The notes beneath the pieces are model-generated. The model worked only from the letters and a program-made list of their open reading frames with translations, was not told the origin of the DNA and did not search any database. A program made the translations under genes and the position numbers. From positions 92,082 through 133,369 of the forward strand of contig MNCI01018056.1 in the NCBI GenBank assembly GCA_015680685.1: a stretch of DNA of 41,288 bases. Reading direction: 5' to 3'. Origin of the DNA: Gnetum montanum. Taxonomy: Eukaryota > Streptophyta > Gnetopsida > Gnetales > Gnetaceae. Below, in pieces: positions 1-11,566 of the stretch; position 1 is the stretch's first letter; each line of letters begins with the position of its first letter.

Positions 1-322
1 GAAACTTTGAACCAAAGATGCCTATATGTAGCAACCACATAAGAAGTAGTAGACACCCCATGGTTGACAACTAGAAGGAGCAGAAAAATATGCATGGAAC
101 GAACTGGGGAAACCCATGCCAACAATGAAGGCATGGACACATTGAAATATGAGCATCGCCAACTTCCACCCCTCAACCTAAGAACATCAGTTGGGAGAAG
201 TTGGGCACTTCTACGAAATTCAAACAAACGCTCATTATTTCGGATCTCTCCCTTTCCACTCAGTCATGGGGGAGATGGCCACCTATGCTAATCATATGGG
301 GCCCTCAGTTCTTTTAAGTTTT
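1..322 (+). mobile_element. E1: 3' fragment of a pol-deleted Athila-like LTR retrotransposon
   Basis: This stretch is nearly identical by eye to 25251-25570 of E6, with only scattered substitutions. It holds the end of the reading frame downstream of protease, then the conserved GGGGGAGAT stretch (G run 268-272) and the start of the T-rich tail. Like E6 it passes at about 230/231 directly from the protease-RT linker to the sequence just before the polypurine motif, so RT, RNase H and integrase are missing. The fragment enters from the left edge. It stops at about 322, where the T-rich tail is fused to the interior of an E2 LTR. Its own 3' LTR is absent. Confidence 0.8.
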
Positions 323-655
323 TGTTGCTCCTAATGATGATAAAGAGATAAATTAATTAAGCTAATGAACAATGGAAAATAGAATCTAAACTAGCCTACA
401 TGCGATGAGTATTTGTCACCAATCATTTGTACATGCCTTGGACTTCATATAACTATCATTGGGATTGCCAAGCATACATCACTGGGTGTGCCAAACGATA
501 CATTGCTGGATTACCAAGTACTTACACCTAAGTGCTCATGATTAAGTCGTACTCATTCTGCTTAATGACAAGAATAGTACATAGCAATAAATGGAAACAT
601 TAACTAAAGAAAATAGTAAATAATTAAATAATTAAAATAATAATAAATCTAAGTG
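321..655 (-). repeat. Left (3') LTR remnant of E2
   Basis: It matches 4182-4515 over about 335 bp with substitutions only. Similarity stops after the sequence ctaagtgagtgc. The LTR portion corresponding to 3976-4181 is missing at the left junction, and the U3 side beyond 655 is not recognisable, so this LTR is broken at both ends. Confidence 0.75.
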
Positions 656-780
656 AGTGCAAGGAGTAAATAATTAACTATCATAGTTGCAAGGAGTAAC
701 ATCACTTGGCATTTTGTCTAAGGGATGAGCTTATTTATGGCACATCCTCTCTCTTTTCTTTTGCTTCTCTCCCTCTCCCT

Positions 781-827
<47 letters not shown>

Positions 828-1530
828 CCTGATGAAAATATTGAGAAGTCACCAACCTTCAAGCATGGGTACATGTCTTTCAAGTGGGACTCGCGGAATT
901 TATTTAGTGCCTCTTTATGGTACTCTTACTCCCATGTTTCATTAGATCTACAAGGATATAATTACAACATTAGCAACATGATAGAACATACAAAAGTGGC
1001 CAAAGAAAATTCACAAATTCCCTTGATGTCACACCCGTTACATTCCCCCTCGGTTTTGCACTCTTCTACCTAGATACAATGATTATGGATTATTTTTAGG
1101 TTGGATGATGAAAAAGAATATCATTATGACCANAAATAATTAGTCCCTTATGACTCGACAACATAGAGAAAACCTCATCTCAATGGGCAAAATAATCGTT
1201 TTACTCATAGGCGAGATTACTAACAAAGAAGATGAAAACAACAAATAGAAAAAGTTGAAAAGAATAAGAAAAATCATATCAATAAGTGAGGAAATGACAA
1301 AAAATTGCAAAACAAAAAGATGGAAAACACTTATGAATCCTGAAGATTAAAATGGGGGGTGATCCCTAATGACTAAACATTTTGCTGTGACAAGGATTAA
1401 TAAGTGGATAGATAGGATCCATGCATGTATAAAACATTGGTAACCATTCATTCCCTAGCCACTGAGTATCTTTTGATGTTGCAGTGGTTAGGTAGACAAA
1501 TCGTTGGTCACACACTTGAGTGTTAAATGT
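656..1530. other. Unassigned non-coding stretch inside E2 with a CT-rich tract
   Basis: I recognise no coding region. Just after the LTR similarity ends there is a short imperfect duplication (gcaaggagtaa, about 662 and 689). A polypyrimidine tract runs from about 743 to 829 and becomes a pure (CT)n microsatellite at about 787-825. The rest is AT-rich. It should be the 3' tail of E2 in minus orientation, but I see no match to the tails of E3, E5 or E6, so it may be an unrelated insertion or a rearranged segment. One N lies at about 1132. Confidence 0.4.
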
Positions 1531-3850
1531 TTAGTGGATCAAGATGTAAGGTTTGTTATCATGATGGATGTCTAGCCCATGAGTGCAACCTTGATAATGA
1601 TATGGTATGCATGGATTTGTTGGTCTCCCCACACTTGTAGATTCATTGCTTGGGTTTGGAATTGGAGTAATGATGGATGGTGGCTTGTGTATACAATCAG
1701 AGGATAATGATGGTGAAAAGGGAGGTGTTGCACAAAATTGGCATTGTGGTGGTTCGAATGACATGGTAGATCCATGAGTCTTTTACTTCAGCTTACAACC
1801 TTTCCCCCAAAAGGGACGTTTCTGAGGTTGCAATTGAGATCCACTAGTGTCAGCATGTTTATGCACATTTGCAACACAAGTGGCATTCATTTGTTGATAT
1901 TGTGGTGTGACACGTTCCCATGTCCTTGGTGGTGATATGTGATGAGGTGGAGAATGAGAATATCAAGGGTAGGGTGGATGGTAAGAGGCATGACGTGGTG
2001 ATCCCTTTGGAGATGTCATGGGTTGATGGTACTCGGGAGAGTGATAGTGGCGATTTGAAGTAAAGGATGTACAACTAGTTGGAGAAACAGGGTGTTGAAC
2101 ATAATATTTGTGTGGTTTCGGCTGGTAGGAAGGATAGGGTTGATTTGGTGGTGCCCTCCCCCATGATTGTGGTTGTTGCCACTATGATTGATGATAGTGT
2201 TGAGGCTAGTAATAAGTGCCCTTAGGATGGTACTATTGGTTGTGGGATTATCTATAATTACCTTGTGGAAGAGGAAATCTCCGAGGCATGTGCTTTTGTA
2301 CAAACTTTAGATTTAAGGCACCTACCCAATACTCATGTAGATGCAATAGGACTAGGCAATAGCCCCTCAAATGGTCATATATGCAGATGTCACATCCATT
2401 ATCTTCATCTATGGTTGAGTCTATAGCCTCAGTTTCTTTAGACATTTTTCTTGTTGCTAAAAAGTGTTCCTAGCTGTTTCTTGGTTATGTATCCTTTGTT
2501 TATTGTAATTTCCTAGCTTGTTTTGCATGATCCTCTCCTTGACCATCTCAATAAGAGTTGTAACATTTTCATAGATCCATTTCGACATCCTATTAAACTT
2601 TGCTTCAAGTTCATTAATAGACTTCTGTATCGGTAAGGTTTATTGTAGAATCACCTTATCGAGAACAATTTCTTTCTCCTTACAATAGATATGGACCTCC
2701 TTTTGTTGAAGAGTTGGGTCCCAATGATATTTCTTGACATTCTCCCATTTTCATATATCTCCTTCTTCTTTTGTCACATGCTTGATTAGTTTTTGGATCT
2801 GATGGGCTTGTAGCTCATATAATTGACCTAGGAAATACATCCTAAGGGTCTCCCTAATTTCATTATGAAGCTCACCTATGATGTGGAATAATTTCCTTTC
2901 CTCAGAGAAACCATGGCCTCGACATCTATTCAATAGGGAATAATATCTATCTAAGGCCATGTCCAAGGGTTCATGTTGTTCTTGCTTCCATCCTGGGATT
3001 TGTCTCCTTAGGTTGGACACCCTCGCATAGGTCTGGTATTTATCATTGAAGAGTTCCAACATTCTGGACCATCATTGGATTGAATTTGGTTTTAATAATT
3101 TATACCACACTTCAGCTCTATCAATCAGTGTCCTAGGAAAGAGCTTAAGCTTTTGCCACCCACTTTTAATGTTGTAGAAAATACAAGCATCATGGAAGGC
3201 TTGTAAATGATGTTGCAGATTTGAATCATAGCCTCCTGCAAATTTACGAATATTATTCATATCAAGCCTAGGTAGGCGACTCTCTTTGCGATGCCTACAA
3301 GATATCTTAACTACCTCTATGATCTGCATTAGGCTCTTGGTGGCCAACAAGGGTTCATTGTCATCAAATAAGTTGTGATGAAAATTTTTATTTGGTTGAT
3401 TATGATGATTCTATCTATGTTCATGTTGATGATTGTGAGTGTTCCTGCAGGTTCAATTTTTGTTTCTATTCTGACCCTTTAGTGGAGCTATATCTTTATA
3501 CCTACGTTCATATTCTTTAGAACTAGACGTTGAAAGGAAAGAGGAAGATGAGGAACTAGAAGGATTGCCATGGTTTCTATGGTATTCCCCAGGGTCCTTT
3601 GATTTATAATTTCTTGGTTTCCAAGAGGCCTTAGGCCTCGAGGCCTCCTCTGGATCAGGACTTACTTCCTCTCCTCCAAGGTTGTCTACCTTAGGTGAAT
3701 GTAGTCTTTGAGTATCTAAGGGTGGTCATGAACATATGAAATCCTTGTATAAGGTTGGTCACTCCAATTTTCCTCACTATATATCTCATTAGTTCTACAA
3801 TGAATGTTTTCATTGTATAGTGCATTATCACTTCCTTGTGAAAGAGACAT
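1531..3850 (-). pseudogene. E2 gag (Athila-like), broken
   Basis: Gag forms the retroelement capsid and nucleocapsid. Reading right to left, a possible start is ATG at 3850. A Ser-rich stretch follows at about 3560-3500. The capsid-like region (3350-2751) includes the motif IIEVVKI and then MLELFNDKYQ, RYYSLLNRC and LRAHQ-type helices, which align with the gags of E3, E5 and E6. A Cys/His cluster CDICIYDH (about 2390) corresponds to CEICQYDH of E5 and may be a degenerate zinc knuckle. A Pro/Gln/His-rich linker runs to about 1531. Stops and frame changes interrupt the gene near 3070, 2750 and 2250. No protease follows. Confidence 0.75.
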
Positions 3851-3956
3851 TGTCATTGTCTTATGGTGTGTGTCATTTAATATTTTTTGAAGGATATATC
3901 ATTAATACCTTTACAACAATCGTGTATGATGTAACTAATCTAGATAACTAGCACCA

Positions 3957-3974
3957 TCCCTAGCAATGACACTA
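3957..3974 (-). promoter_or_regulatory. E2 primer-binding site for tRNA-Asp, decayed
   Basis: On the minus strand, one T after the LTR end, the 18 bases read TAGTGTCATTGCTAGGGA. The plant tRNA-Asp complement is TGGCGCCGTTGCCGGGGA. Twelve positions match, and all six mismatches are C-to-T or G-to-A. The position, the single spacer base and the match to the sites of E5 and E6 support the call. Confidence 0.75.
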
Positions 3975-3975
3975 A

Positions 3976-4790
3976 TGATGATTGATGAGGTACCCCTACA
4001 TCCAACCATATGAATCACAAGTGTTCACACACAATTCAATTGAATTCCATGGATGGGATAGTTCTAGTATTTAGATCGTTATGCTTTGATTGCAGTTTGT
4101 TGTCTTCCCACTTGGACTAGTGGTAGCTTTGTCACGTATGATCTAGTCCAAAGTGAGGCATATGATGTTGTCTAATCCTATGTTGCTCCTAATGATGATA
4201 AAGAGATAAATTAATTAAGCTAATGAACAATAGAAAATAGAATCTAAACTAGCTTACGTTTGATGAGTATCTATTCCCAATCGTTTGTACATGCCTTCGA
4301 CTTCATATAACTACCACTCGAATTGCCAAGCGTACATCATTGGGTGTGCCAAACGATACACTACTAGATTACCAAGTACTTACACTTAAGCACTTGTGAT
4401 TAAGTCGTACTCATTCTACTTAATGATAGGAATAGTAAATAGTAATAAATGGAAGCATTAACTAAAGAAAATAGTAAATAATTAAATAATTAAAGCAATA
4501 ATAAATCTAAGTGAATGCGGCAATGATGGAAGTAATCTCGATCTTTATTTCCAATCATGTAACATGTCCAAGTACGTCACACTTAAACAAAGATGTCATA
4601 TGATTACAAATGTCACATTGTGGGCATGCATTAGGAATAACAGGACTCTAAGAAAGACTATCAAAAATCAAGAACTAAAATTATCTTCTCTCTATTGTGT
4701 CCCAAGCATGCACCCAAGTGCTATATTTATAGGCTAGCACGGAGGAGACAATAGCAAATATCTGACATTGCTCCTTGGGCTCTAATATCA
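3976..4790 (-). repeat. Right (5') LTR of E2
   Basis: About 815 bp. On the minus strand it begins TGATATTAGAGC at 4790 and ends in ..CATCA at 3976 or 3983; a TGATGAT repeat makes the exact end ambiguous by 7 bp. The U5 end (tgatgaggtacccct) matches the solo LTR at 8631 and, in reverse complement, the LTR end of E5. A TATA box lies at 4731-4724 on the minus strand. Confidence 0.8.
4724..4731 (-). promoter_or_regulatory. TATA box of the E2 LTR promoter
   Basis: TATAAATA on the minus strand, about 60 bp inside the U3 end. The same octamer occurs at the equivalent place in the other LTRs of the window. Confidence 0.65.
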
Positions 4791-6540
4791 GATGAGTTTA
4801 TGCTTGATTTCACCTTCATCCTACACCAAGATGAGCAACTGCGATGGCGTGACATGGAAGGCAACATTGTATTACCTCCTGATCAATCTGTGCCTGGGAT
4901 GTTACTTCAAACTCTGAAGAAGTTAGGCATCTTGGATCTTCAAGAGGAATACATTGTGAATGGTTATGACATTTGGGACTACTGTCCCACTAAAACATAG
5001 TGTTCATGAGATTAACATCAAGAGAGGCATCATGAGGATGCAAAGGGAAAATGATTCACAAATCCCTTGTTCCTACTAAACCAAGATGACAATGAGGACC
5101 CTTCCTCTGAGGGCTCTCAGCATGAAGATTCTCTACCCTTTGTTACTAGTGATGAGGGTGTGAACTTAGATTTGTAGTCTATAATCCACAATTCAAGTTT
5201 AGGGAAAGATGGCAGTCAAGGCAAGGGGTCGAACAAGCATCACAATAATGGGAAAACTAATGAACATGGTTGTGATAGTCTAAGGGGAATTAGCAGACAC
5301 CATGGTGGTGGCAGTCCTCCTCCCTCTTCATCCTCTTCATCTACTTTTGCTTCTTCTTCCTCTTCTAATTCTGAGAAATGTCACAGAAGGAATAATCGTG
5401 ATGGAGGTGAGCATTAAGGCAATAATACTAATCACCATGCCCACAATAATCAAAGGGATAATAGAGGACATCATCAGTGACAAAAAAATAATGATGATGA
5501 TGAGCCTTTGTTAGCAACTTGAAGTATGCTTAACATCATAGAGGTAGTTAAGATCCCAACTAGACATGTGAAAGATAGTTGGATCAAGCACTTGGACATC
5601 AACAATATCCCAAGATTTGAGGGGGGATATAACTCTAATCTGCAAAATCATCTACAAGCCTTTCACAATGAATAAGCCTTACAAAACATCGAAAATGATT
5701 GGTAGAAACTCAAGCTATTCCTTAGGACACTCATTAAGGAAGCAGAAGGCTAGTATTGATCCTTGGAGCTGAATTCCATTCGCAAATGGAGTACCATGTT
5801 GGAACTATTTAATGAAAAATATCAAATGTACTCCAGAGTGTCTAACCTAAGAAGGTAAGTCTGAGGCTAGAAACATGGATGACATGAACCATTGAATGCT
5901 ACCATGGGTAGATATTATTCTCTTTTACATCAGTGCCTTGGCCATGATTATTCTCAGAGGGAACAAGTCTACCACATCATAGATGGGCTCAGAGTAAAAA
6001 CTAGAAGAACTCTTGGGGTCTATGCCTAAGGAACACTATTTGAATTAAGAGCTCATCAGATACAAAGGCTAATATTACAAATAGCCAAAGAAGAAGGTGA
6101 GTTGTAAAAAAGGAAAAGCGTAGAAGAATATAGTAGGAATCCTTCCATAAGGAAAAGGAAGGTGTGATTCTGTGATGAGGAGGAGTCACCACTCGATGAA
6201 GTGGTAAATAGGAAAACCTTGTCCATCCAAAAATCTGTATCTAATATTTTAGCAAAGGTTGATAAATTATGGGACTCTTTGGATGAAAAATTCCAAATTA
6301 CGATGGAAGATTGCTAAAGAATCCAAAGAGCAAAGTAGTGATCATAACCATTGGAGGCAAAAAGAAGTTGAACGTGCCTAGTCGAGAGGTAAGGGCAAAG
6401 CTATTGTAGTAGAATAAGTTGTGAAGAAAAACTCTAATGATGATGTTGGTTGTGACATTTGTTAGCATGAACATCCTAAGGGATGTTGCCCTGTGGTGTC
6501 ACACTTACAAGAGTCTAGGATGTACGTGTTGAATCCTTGA
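4791..6540 (+). pseudogene. E3 gag, broken by many stops
   Basis: It starts within the conserved N-terminal motif (DEF..FTFILHQDEQLRWRDMEGN, 4791-4870), which aligns with DEYIPNFTF of E5 and E6. A Ser-rich low-complexity stretch (5300-5390) and acidic and basic segments follow. The capsid core (5526-6110) contains IIEVVKIP, MLELFNEKYQ, RYYSLLHQC, IIDGLR and LRAHQIQRL. A Lys/Glu-rich linker follows, then a Cys/His cluster with HPKGCCPVV (about 6450-6500). More than ten in-frame TAG, TAA or TGA codons occur, many at positions where E5 or E6 has Gln or Trp. Confidence 0.8.
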
Positions 6541-7200
6541 CTAGCATGAAGGTAAGCACCCAGATGATTGCCTTATCCTCAAGGAAATGCAAGGCAATTC
6601 CACTAGCAACAACAAGCTTACTACCCAAGTGGAGCTCCACACAACCATATGACTAGTATCAATAGTGGCAGCAACCACAATCATGGGGAATGCCACCACC
6701 AAAATAGCAGGACCCTTACAGGAAACCAAATCCATACGGGTACTATGTTTAGCAACTCATTTCTCCACAAAGCTTAGCAAGCCAAGCCTCATTCCAGAAT
6801 CACTACTACCCTCCAGAGTACCATTGAACTCATTCACCATCTACTCGAAGAAAACACACATATCCATACCACCCTTCACATCTACCTACACACATCCCTC
6901 TACCCTCATCCCAGTTACATCCTACTCCATGCATGCAACACAAAATTCCTTTACAATTGCAGCAACAAAATGCTACGAGGGTTATACATTCACAATTGGC
7001 CTCTAGCCATGTGGTTCAAATAATCAATCTAGGAAATGACCCTTTTTTTGACCCAACAGTCCTCCAAAACCCTCACAACCTAATGCAGCTAGTTGCCCTG
7101 TATCTCCAACACCCTCATCCTCTGCATCAAACACATTCAAGTGCCCTTCAAACCAAATGTTATCTTAGATTTGCACTATTATGTTAACTCATGTTGTTTC
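6541..7200 (+). other. E3 Pro/Gln-rich gag-protease linker
   Basis: It aligns with 15167-15760 of E5 and 24100-24740 of E6. The translation is rich in Pro, Gln, His, Tyr and Ser, with repeated CAA/CAG and CCA codons. There is no recognisable domain, and stops are present. Confidence 0.55.
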
Positions 7201-7775
7201 CGATTGGATCAAGGTTAACAATCTTTCCATAAAAAAGATTTGACTTGGGAGGTCCTCGCATTTACTTATAGATTGCTGGACATGAGTCATGCAAAGCTTT
7301 TCTCAATTTTGGTTCTAGTGTTAATCTCATCTCCCATGACATGTATAAAGCCTAGAACCTACCACCTCTCAAGAAGGGCAACATCTATTTAGAATTGGAA
7401 GATCAGTCAATCACTATTTCCTTAGGACTAGTGGAGGACATTGTGACCATAGTTTGTGGGTGGTCCTATCCCACTGATTTTCTAGTGATCAAGATGGAAA
7501 ATTACAAAGGTGACTTCCCCATCATTATGGGAAGAGCATGGTTAAGCATAGTTGATGCACAAATGGGCATCAGGGACCTTTCCTTCGAAATCTCCAAAAA
7601 AAATAAATTTGGAAGGTTGGAGAAGAAGCATGTTCCATGCATCATGTATAATGATAATGGGTGCAACTGTGTGCAAGAAATATGGTTCATCAAAATTACA
7701 TATATTAAAGCATATAATCAATGTGCTCACGACATAGATATCCAAAGGTGCCTATACACAATAGCCATAAAATAG
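7200..7775 (+). pseudogene. E3 retropepsin-like aspartic protease, catalytic Asp lost
   Basis: The protease would cleave the Gag-Pol polyprotein. The segment at 7310-7345 reads FLNFGSSVNLIS, where E6 has LLDSGSEVKLIS, so the catalytic Asp is replaced by Asn (a G-to-A change) and Ser by Phe. The downstream half (7395-7590) is well kept: DQSITISLGLVEDI, CGW and then FPIIMGRAWLS, the hydrophobic-G-R-W-L segment that follows the second strand of these proteases. Stops occur upstream of 7395. As it stands it is inactive. Confidence 0.8.
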
Positions 7776-8630
7776 GAGGGTGCCTAGTGACTAACAGCTG
7801 ACTCAAATAGCAACACACTATGCATGGAACCTATTGAGATCCTAACATGTGCTTATGTCAAAGGCATGAATAAACTTGACCAAGTTCATCACTAACTCTC
7901 TAATGATGAAGATGATGATACTTGTTGGGAAGAGTTGGAAATCCATGAAACTTTCAAATAGGAGCCCCTAGAGTTAAAAACTCTATGAGTCAACATGGAG
8001 TATGCATTTTTGAATAAGGGTAAGTCAGTTATAATCAGTGCAAATCTTACTCCTAAATAAAAAGACAAGCTATTGCAGGTAGTCAATAATTGGCCAACAA
8101 CCTTTTCTTGGTCATATCCTAAACTAACAGGAATTGATCCAAGGACATGCCAACATTGTATATACATTGACTTAGCCATGAAGCTAAGAAGGTAGCTGCA
8201 AAGGCAGCTGAATCCCAAATTGAAGTAGATCATCAAAGAGGAAATAAAACAACTCCTCAAGGTAGGATTCATCTATTCCATTATAGAGTGTGGGTGAGTT
8301 AGCCCATTCGTAATTGTGCCAACGAAAGGTCGAAAGTGGTAGGTCTGTATTGACTTATAGTTATTGAATATGACAACATTTAAAGATCATTTTTCCTTGC
8401 CATTTATGGACCAAGTGTTGGACACTATCTCTAGGCATTGTTATTATAGCTTCTTAGATGGTTATAGTGGTTATAACCAAATCCAAATTGCGTCAAAAGA
8501 TCAAGCCAAGATAGCATTCATGAGTTCCTGGGAGAGTTTTACATATTATAAGATGCCATTTGGTCTATGCAATTCCCCTATAACATTTTAATGCCTGGTT
8601 CTTAGTATTTTTCAATAGTAAATTGGTAGT

Positions 8631-9406
8631 TGATGAGTGGCTAGGTACCCCTACGTCCAACCATACGAATCATGGGCGTTCACACGCGACCTGGTCGAAT
8701 TTCGTAGACTGTAAGTATTTAAGATACACCAGACTCTAAATAGTGAAACTTTGGGTTAGAACGGTCATTATCTTCCTAACCTCACTTGTGATGTTCCGTT
8801 TATGATGGTTAAGTGAGACTAAGGCTAATGATTTTTATAGCTTTTTGCATATCTTTTGGCGGCTAATTTAAGGTATGAAAGGTAAGGAATAAACTATTAT
8901 CTAATCTCTAACTCTCCTAACTTGTATTCTAACTATTCCTAGCATAAGTATNTAATAACAGAAACTTAAGTAATTAACATGTAACTAACAAAGCATAAAT
9001 ATATTAAACTACTGAATGCATAAAATAACTAAGTCCAAATGCTGCAAGGAATGCTTGAATAGTTCGTCTTTATTTCCGTCACGCCAATGGGCTCAGATAC
9101 ATCAATGCTCGAATAAAGAGCCGATCACTTTTCTTACACCTGCTACGGACACTTGGAAAATATTCTATCTCTTGTGGGAACAAACTGTAAGAGCTTCACT
9201 ACAACTAACTGAAAGATGCCTAAATGAGACAGAAGGCCCTCTTATTTATAGGCTGAGATGGGTGACTGCGTAAATGGGGCCACGTCGACGTAGGAAGGTC
9301 ACGTCGATGGGCCCATGTCAACGTAGCAGGCTACGTCGACGAGCCTGCATCAACGCGGTCGCGTATACATGGCCCAGTCGACATAGGACTCAATGACACT
9401 TCATCA
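8631..9406 (-). repeat. Solo Athila-like LTR inserted in the RT of E3
   Basis: A 776-bp unit begins TGATGAGT and ends CTTCATCA and has TG..CA ends. It is flanked by perfect 5-bp target duplications GTAGT at 8626-8630 and 9407-9411, and the RT reading resumes on the other side. Its U5-like end matches the LTRs of E2 and E5. The TATA box (TATAAATA, 9250-9243) is on the minus strand, so the LTR is in minus orientation. No internal region is present, the usual result of LTR-LTR recombination. One N lies at about 8952. Confidence 0.92.
9281..9385. repeat. GTCGAC/ACGTCGACGT repeats in the solo LTR U3
   Basis: Five spaced copies or near copies of the self-complementary word ACGTCGACG(T) lie at about 9283, 9300, 9317, 9332 and 9378, just upstream of the minus-strand TATA box. 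Two retain the perfect palindrome GTCGAC within ACGTCGACG, one keeps GTCGAC alone, and two show a single substitution. Confidence 0.7.
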
Positions 9407-9830
9407 GTAGTGGTATAGAATTCTTCATGGATGAGTTCTCTACCTATGGGGCTACATTTGAGCAATCCCTAGATCACCTTAAGTAAGTATTGAAGAGATG
9501 TGTTTAAATAAACCTTAGGCTTAATTAGTAGAAAAGCCATTTAATGGTCCAAGAAGGCATAGTATTGGGGCATAGAATTATTCAAGTAATGATTGAGGTA
9601 GACCCAGAAAAAATAAGGGTTATCTAAGGAATCACATGCCAGCTAGAGACAGTTAAAGATGTTTGATCATTTCTTCAACACATTGGCTACTATTGGCAAT
9701 TCATAGAGAATTTTTCTAAGATCGCAAAGCCATTGGTCAAGCTTACGAAGAAAGATGCTCCATTCATCTAGACCAAGGAGTGCGAACATGCATTCCAATA
9801 ATTGAAGGAAAAACTCATAGAAACTCTAAT

Positions 9831-10250
9831 TCTATGGGCACTAAACTGGTCTAGACCATTTCACATAATGATGGGTGGATCTAATTATGCTTTGGGTGTT
9901 GTGCTTACATAGTTGGATGATAAGAAACATCTATATTACATCCACTATGCAAGATAAAGCATTGTGGGTGCACAAGTGAATTACATCATGACTAAGAAAA
10001 AATTGATGGTAGTGGTGTATGCTCTCGAAAAGTTCAACACTATGTGCTTGGATACAAAGTATTTGTGCATACATATCATAGTTCCATCCACTTCCTGATG
10101 AATAAGCCAATAGTGAGCCCTCGTATTATATGGTGACTTGTGATCTTGTAGGAATTTGATCTCACAATGGTAGATTAAAAAGGGATTGAGAGTGTGGTCA
10201 CTAACCACCTCTCTTGGTTAAGATGGGATAACAAAGAGGAGGAGAGCCTA
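9831..10250 (+). pseudogene. E3 RNase H domain, broken
   Basis: It follows RT directly. RPFHIMMGGSNYALGVVL, then YYIHYA, SIVGAQVNY and LMVVVYALEKF align with E5 17650-17850. These segments mark the Ty3/gypsy RNase H fold that would remove RNA from the RNA:DNA hybrid. Several stops and a frame change interrupt the second half. Confidence 0.7.
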
Positions 10251-11566
10251 CTCTCTAATAAATTTTCAAATGAACTCCTCTTTACAAGATTAATAAATGA
10301 CCAAGTGCCCACAAAAACAAAATGGTATGATGGCATTCTCACTTACCTTCTCACTTAAGAGATGCCACAAGGTTTGGACTTTAGGAAGAAATAATAGTTT
10401 CTTCATCAGGCAAAGTACTTCATGGAAATCAATAAACATCTCTACAAGGTGTGCACTAATGGCTTGGTTCATTGGTGTGTCCCTGATGTGGATCAACTAC
10501 GCATTCTTTAAGATGCTCATGAAGGCCCTAGCAGAGGCCACTATGCAGGGAGATGCATGGCCATAACAATCTTGATGGTAGAATATTATTGGCCTACAAT
10601 CTTTAAGGATGCCCACTAGTTTACCTAATCTTGTGAATGCTGCCAAAGAGATGGTAAGATGATAGCTCAAATGGATAGTCCTCAACAGTGGATTCAACCA
10701 CTAGATCCCTTTGACATATGGGACATAGACTTCATGGGTCCCATCACACCCATGTCCAATGGAAAGGCATATATCATCATAGTAGTCAACTACTGCATCA
10801 AATGGGTAAAAGCAGCAACCGTCACCAATTGTACATCATCCATTGCTATTAGATTTGTACAACAAAATGTTGTAAACAGGTTTGGGGTGCCACATGCAAT
10901 AATTTCAAACAATGAAACTCACTTTATAGGTGCCACTTTTCAAAAACTTATGCAATGCTTGGGGGCCAAACATAAATTAACAACACCCTATTACCCCTAA
11001 GCTAACAGTCAAGCAAAGGTAACTAAGAGGGAGATTACAAAGATTCTAACAAAAACCATAAGTAGATATAGGAAAGATTGAAGCACAAAACTCAACGGTG
11101 CCCTTTAGGTCTACTACTCAACATGGAAACTTCCTATTGCCTGCTCTTTCTATGAGCTAGTGTATGAAAAACTTCCAATGCTCCCGATTCAATCTGAGCT
11201 CTGTACACTCTCAACAACCTGTGATCTGGACATTGACCTAAGTCTAGCTCAAAGAGAAAGATTGATCAACCTAAATGTGCTAGATGAAAACTGATTAGTG
11301 GCCTTATTTTTGAATGAAGTGCACAAGGCATTCAATAAGCAACATCATGGCTTTAGAATATAGAAAGTAAAATTTTAACTAGGAGATAAGGTTCTCTACT
11401 AGAACCCCACACATGTACCCTAGAAAACAAAGTTTCAAACATTGTGGAAGGGACCTTATATAATTAACAAAACGTTTCCTAAAACTAACATAAGCCAATG
11501 CAATTACTACCTTAATAGATGGATAACCATGCCTATTTTTCGCATCTCTTCCATTCAACATAGTTG
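10251..11566 (+). pseudogene. E3 integrase, broken
   Basis: The integrase would insert the cDNA. An N-terminal zinc-binding region is recognisable around 10490-10660, ending in a CECCQRD-type motif. The core begins PFDIWDIDFMGPI (first Asp about 10720). The second catalytic Asp is lost: IISNNETHF (about 10900) stands where DNG would be expected. The PYYP..ANSQAKVTKREI segment (about 10985-11030) has Lys where E5 keeps Glu. A C-terminal basic region with GDKVLY and TKFQTLWKGPY (11380-11460) follows. Stops lie at Gln or Trp positions. No chromodomain is seen. Confidence 0.8.

Larger units (their letters stand above)
321..4790 (-). mobile_element. E2: gag-only, non-autonomous Athila-like LTR retrotransposon
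   Basis: Two direct repeats, 321-655 and 4182-4515, match closely and flank a minus-strand gag. The right copy lies in a complete LTR (3976-4790, the 5' LTR of this minus-strand element) followed inward by a degraded tRNA-Asp primer-binding site. No protease active site, RT, RNase H or integrase is recognisable between gag and the left LTR, so the element could not move by itself. The right end abuts the gag codons of E3 (Asp-Glu-Phe at 4791), so E2 inserted into the gag of E3. The left LTR lacks its first 200 bp or so, because a deletion fused it to E1, and no target duplication can be checked. Confidence 0.75.
7980..9830 (+). pseudogene. E3 reverse transcriptase, split by a solo LTR
   Basis: The RT would copy the genomic RNA in the virus-like particle. 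The first part (7980-8630) includes VSPFVIVPTK, then FKDHFSLPFMDQVLD, FLDGYSGYNQIQI and MPFGLCNSPITF. The second part (9412-9830) continues with the active site FMDEF (9424-9438), in which the second catalytic Asp is Glu; E5 has FMDDF. EGIVLGHRI and PLVKLTKKDAPF follow. Between them lies the 776-bp solo LTR plus a 5-bp duplication. At the junction, SIFQ is followed by consecutive stops where Gln is likely ancestral. Confidence 0.85.

Noticed and set aside
7502-8272. Minus-strand ORFs opposite E3 protease and RT
   Set aside because: They are shadows of the plus-strand protease and RT reading and have no independent features.
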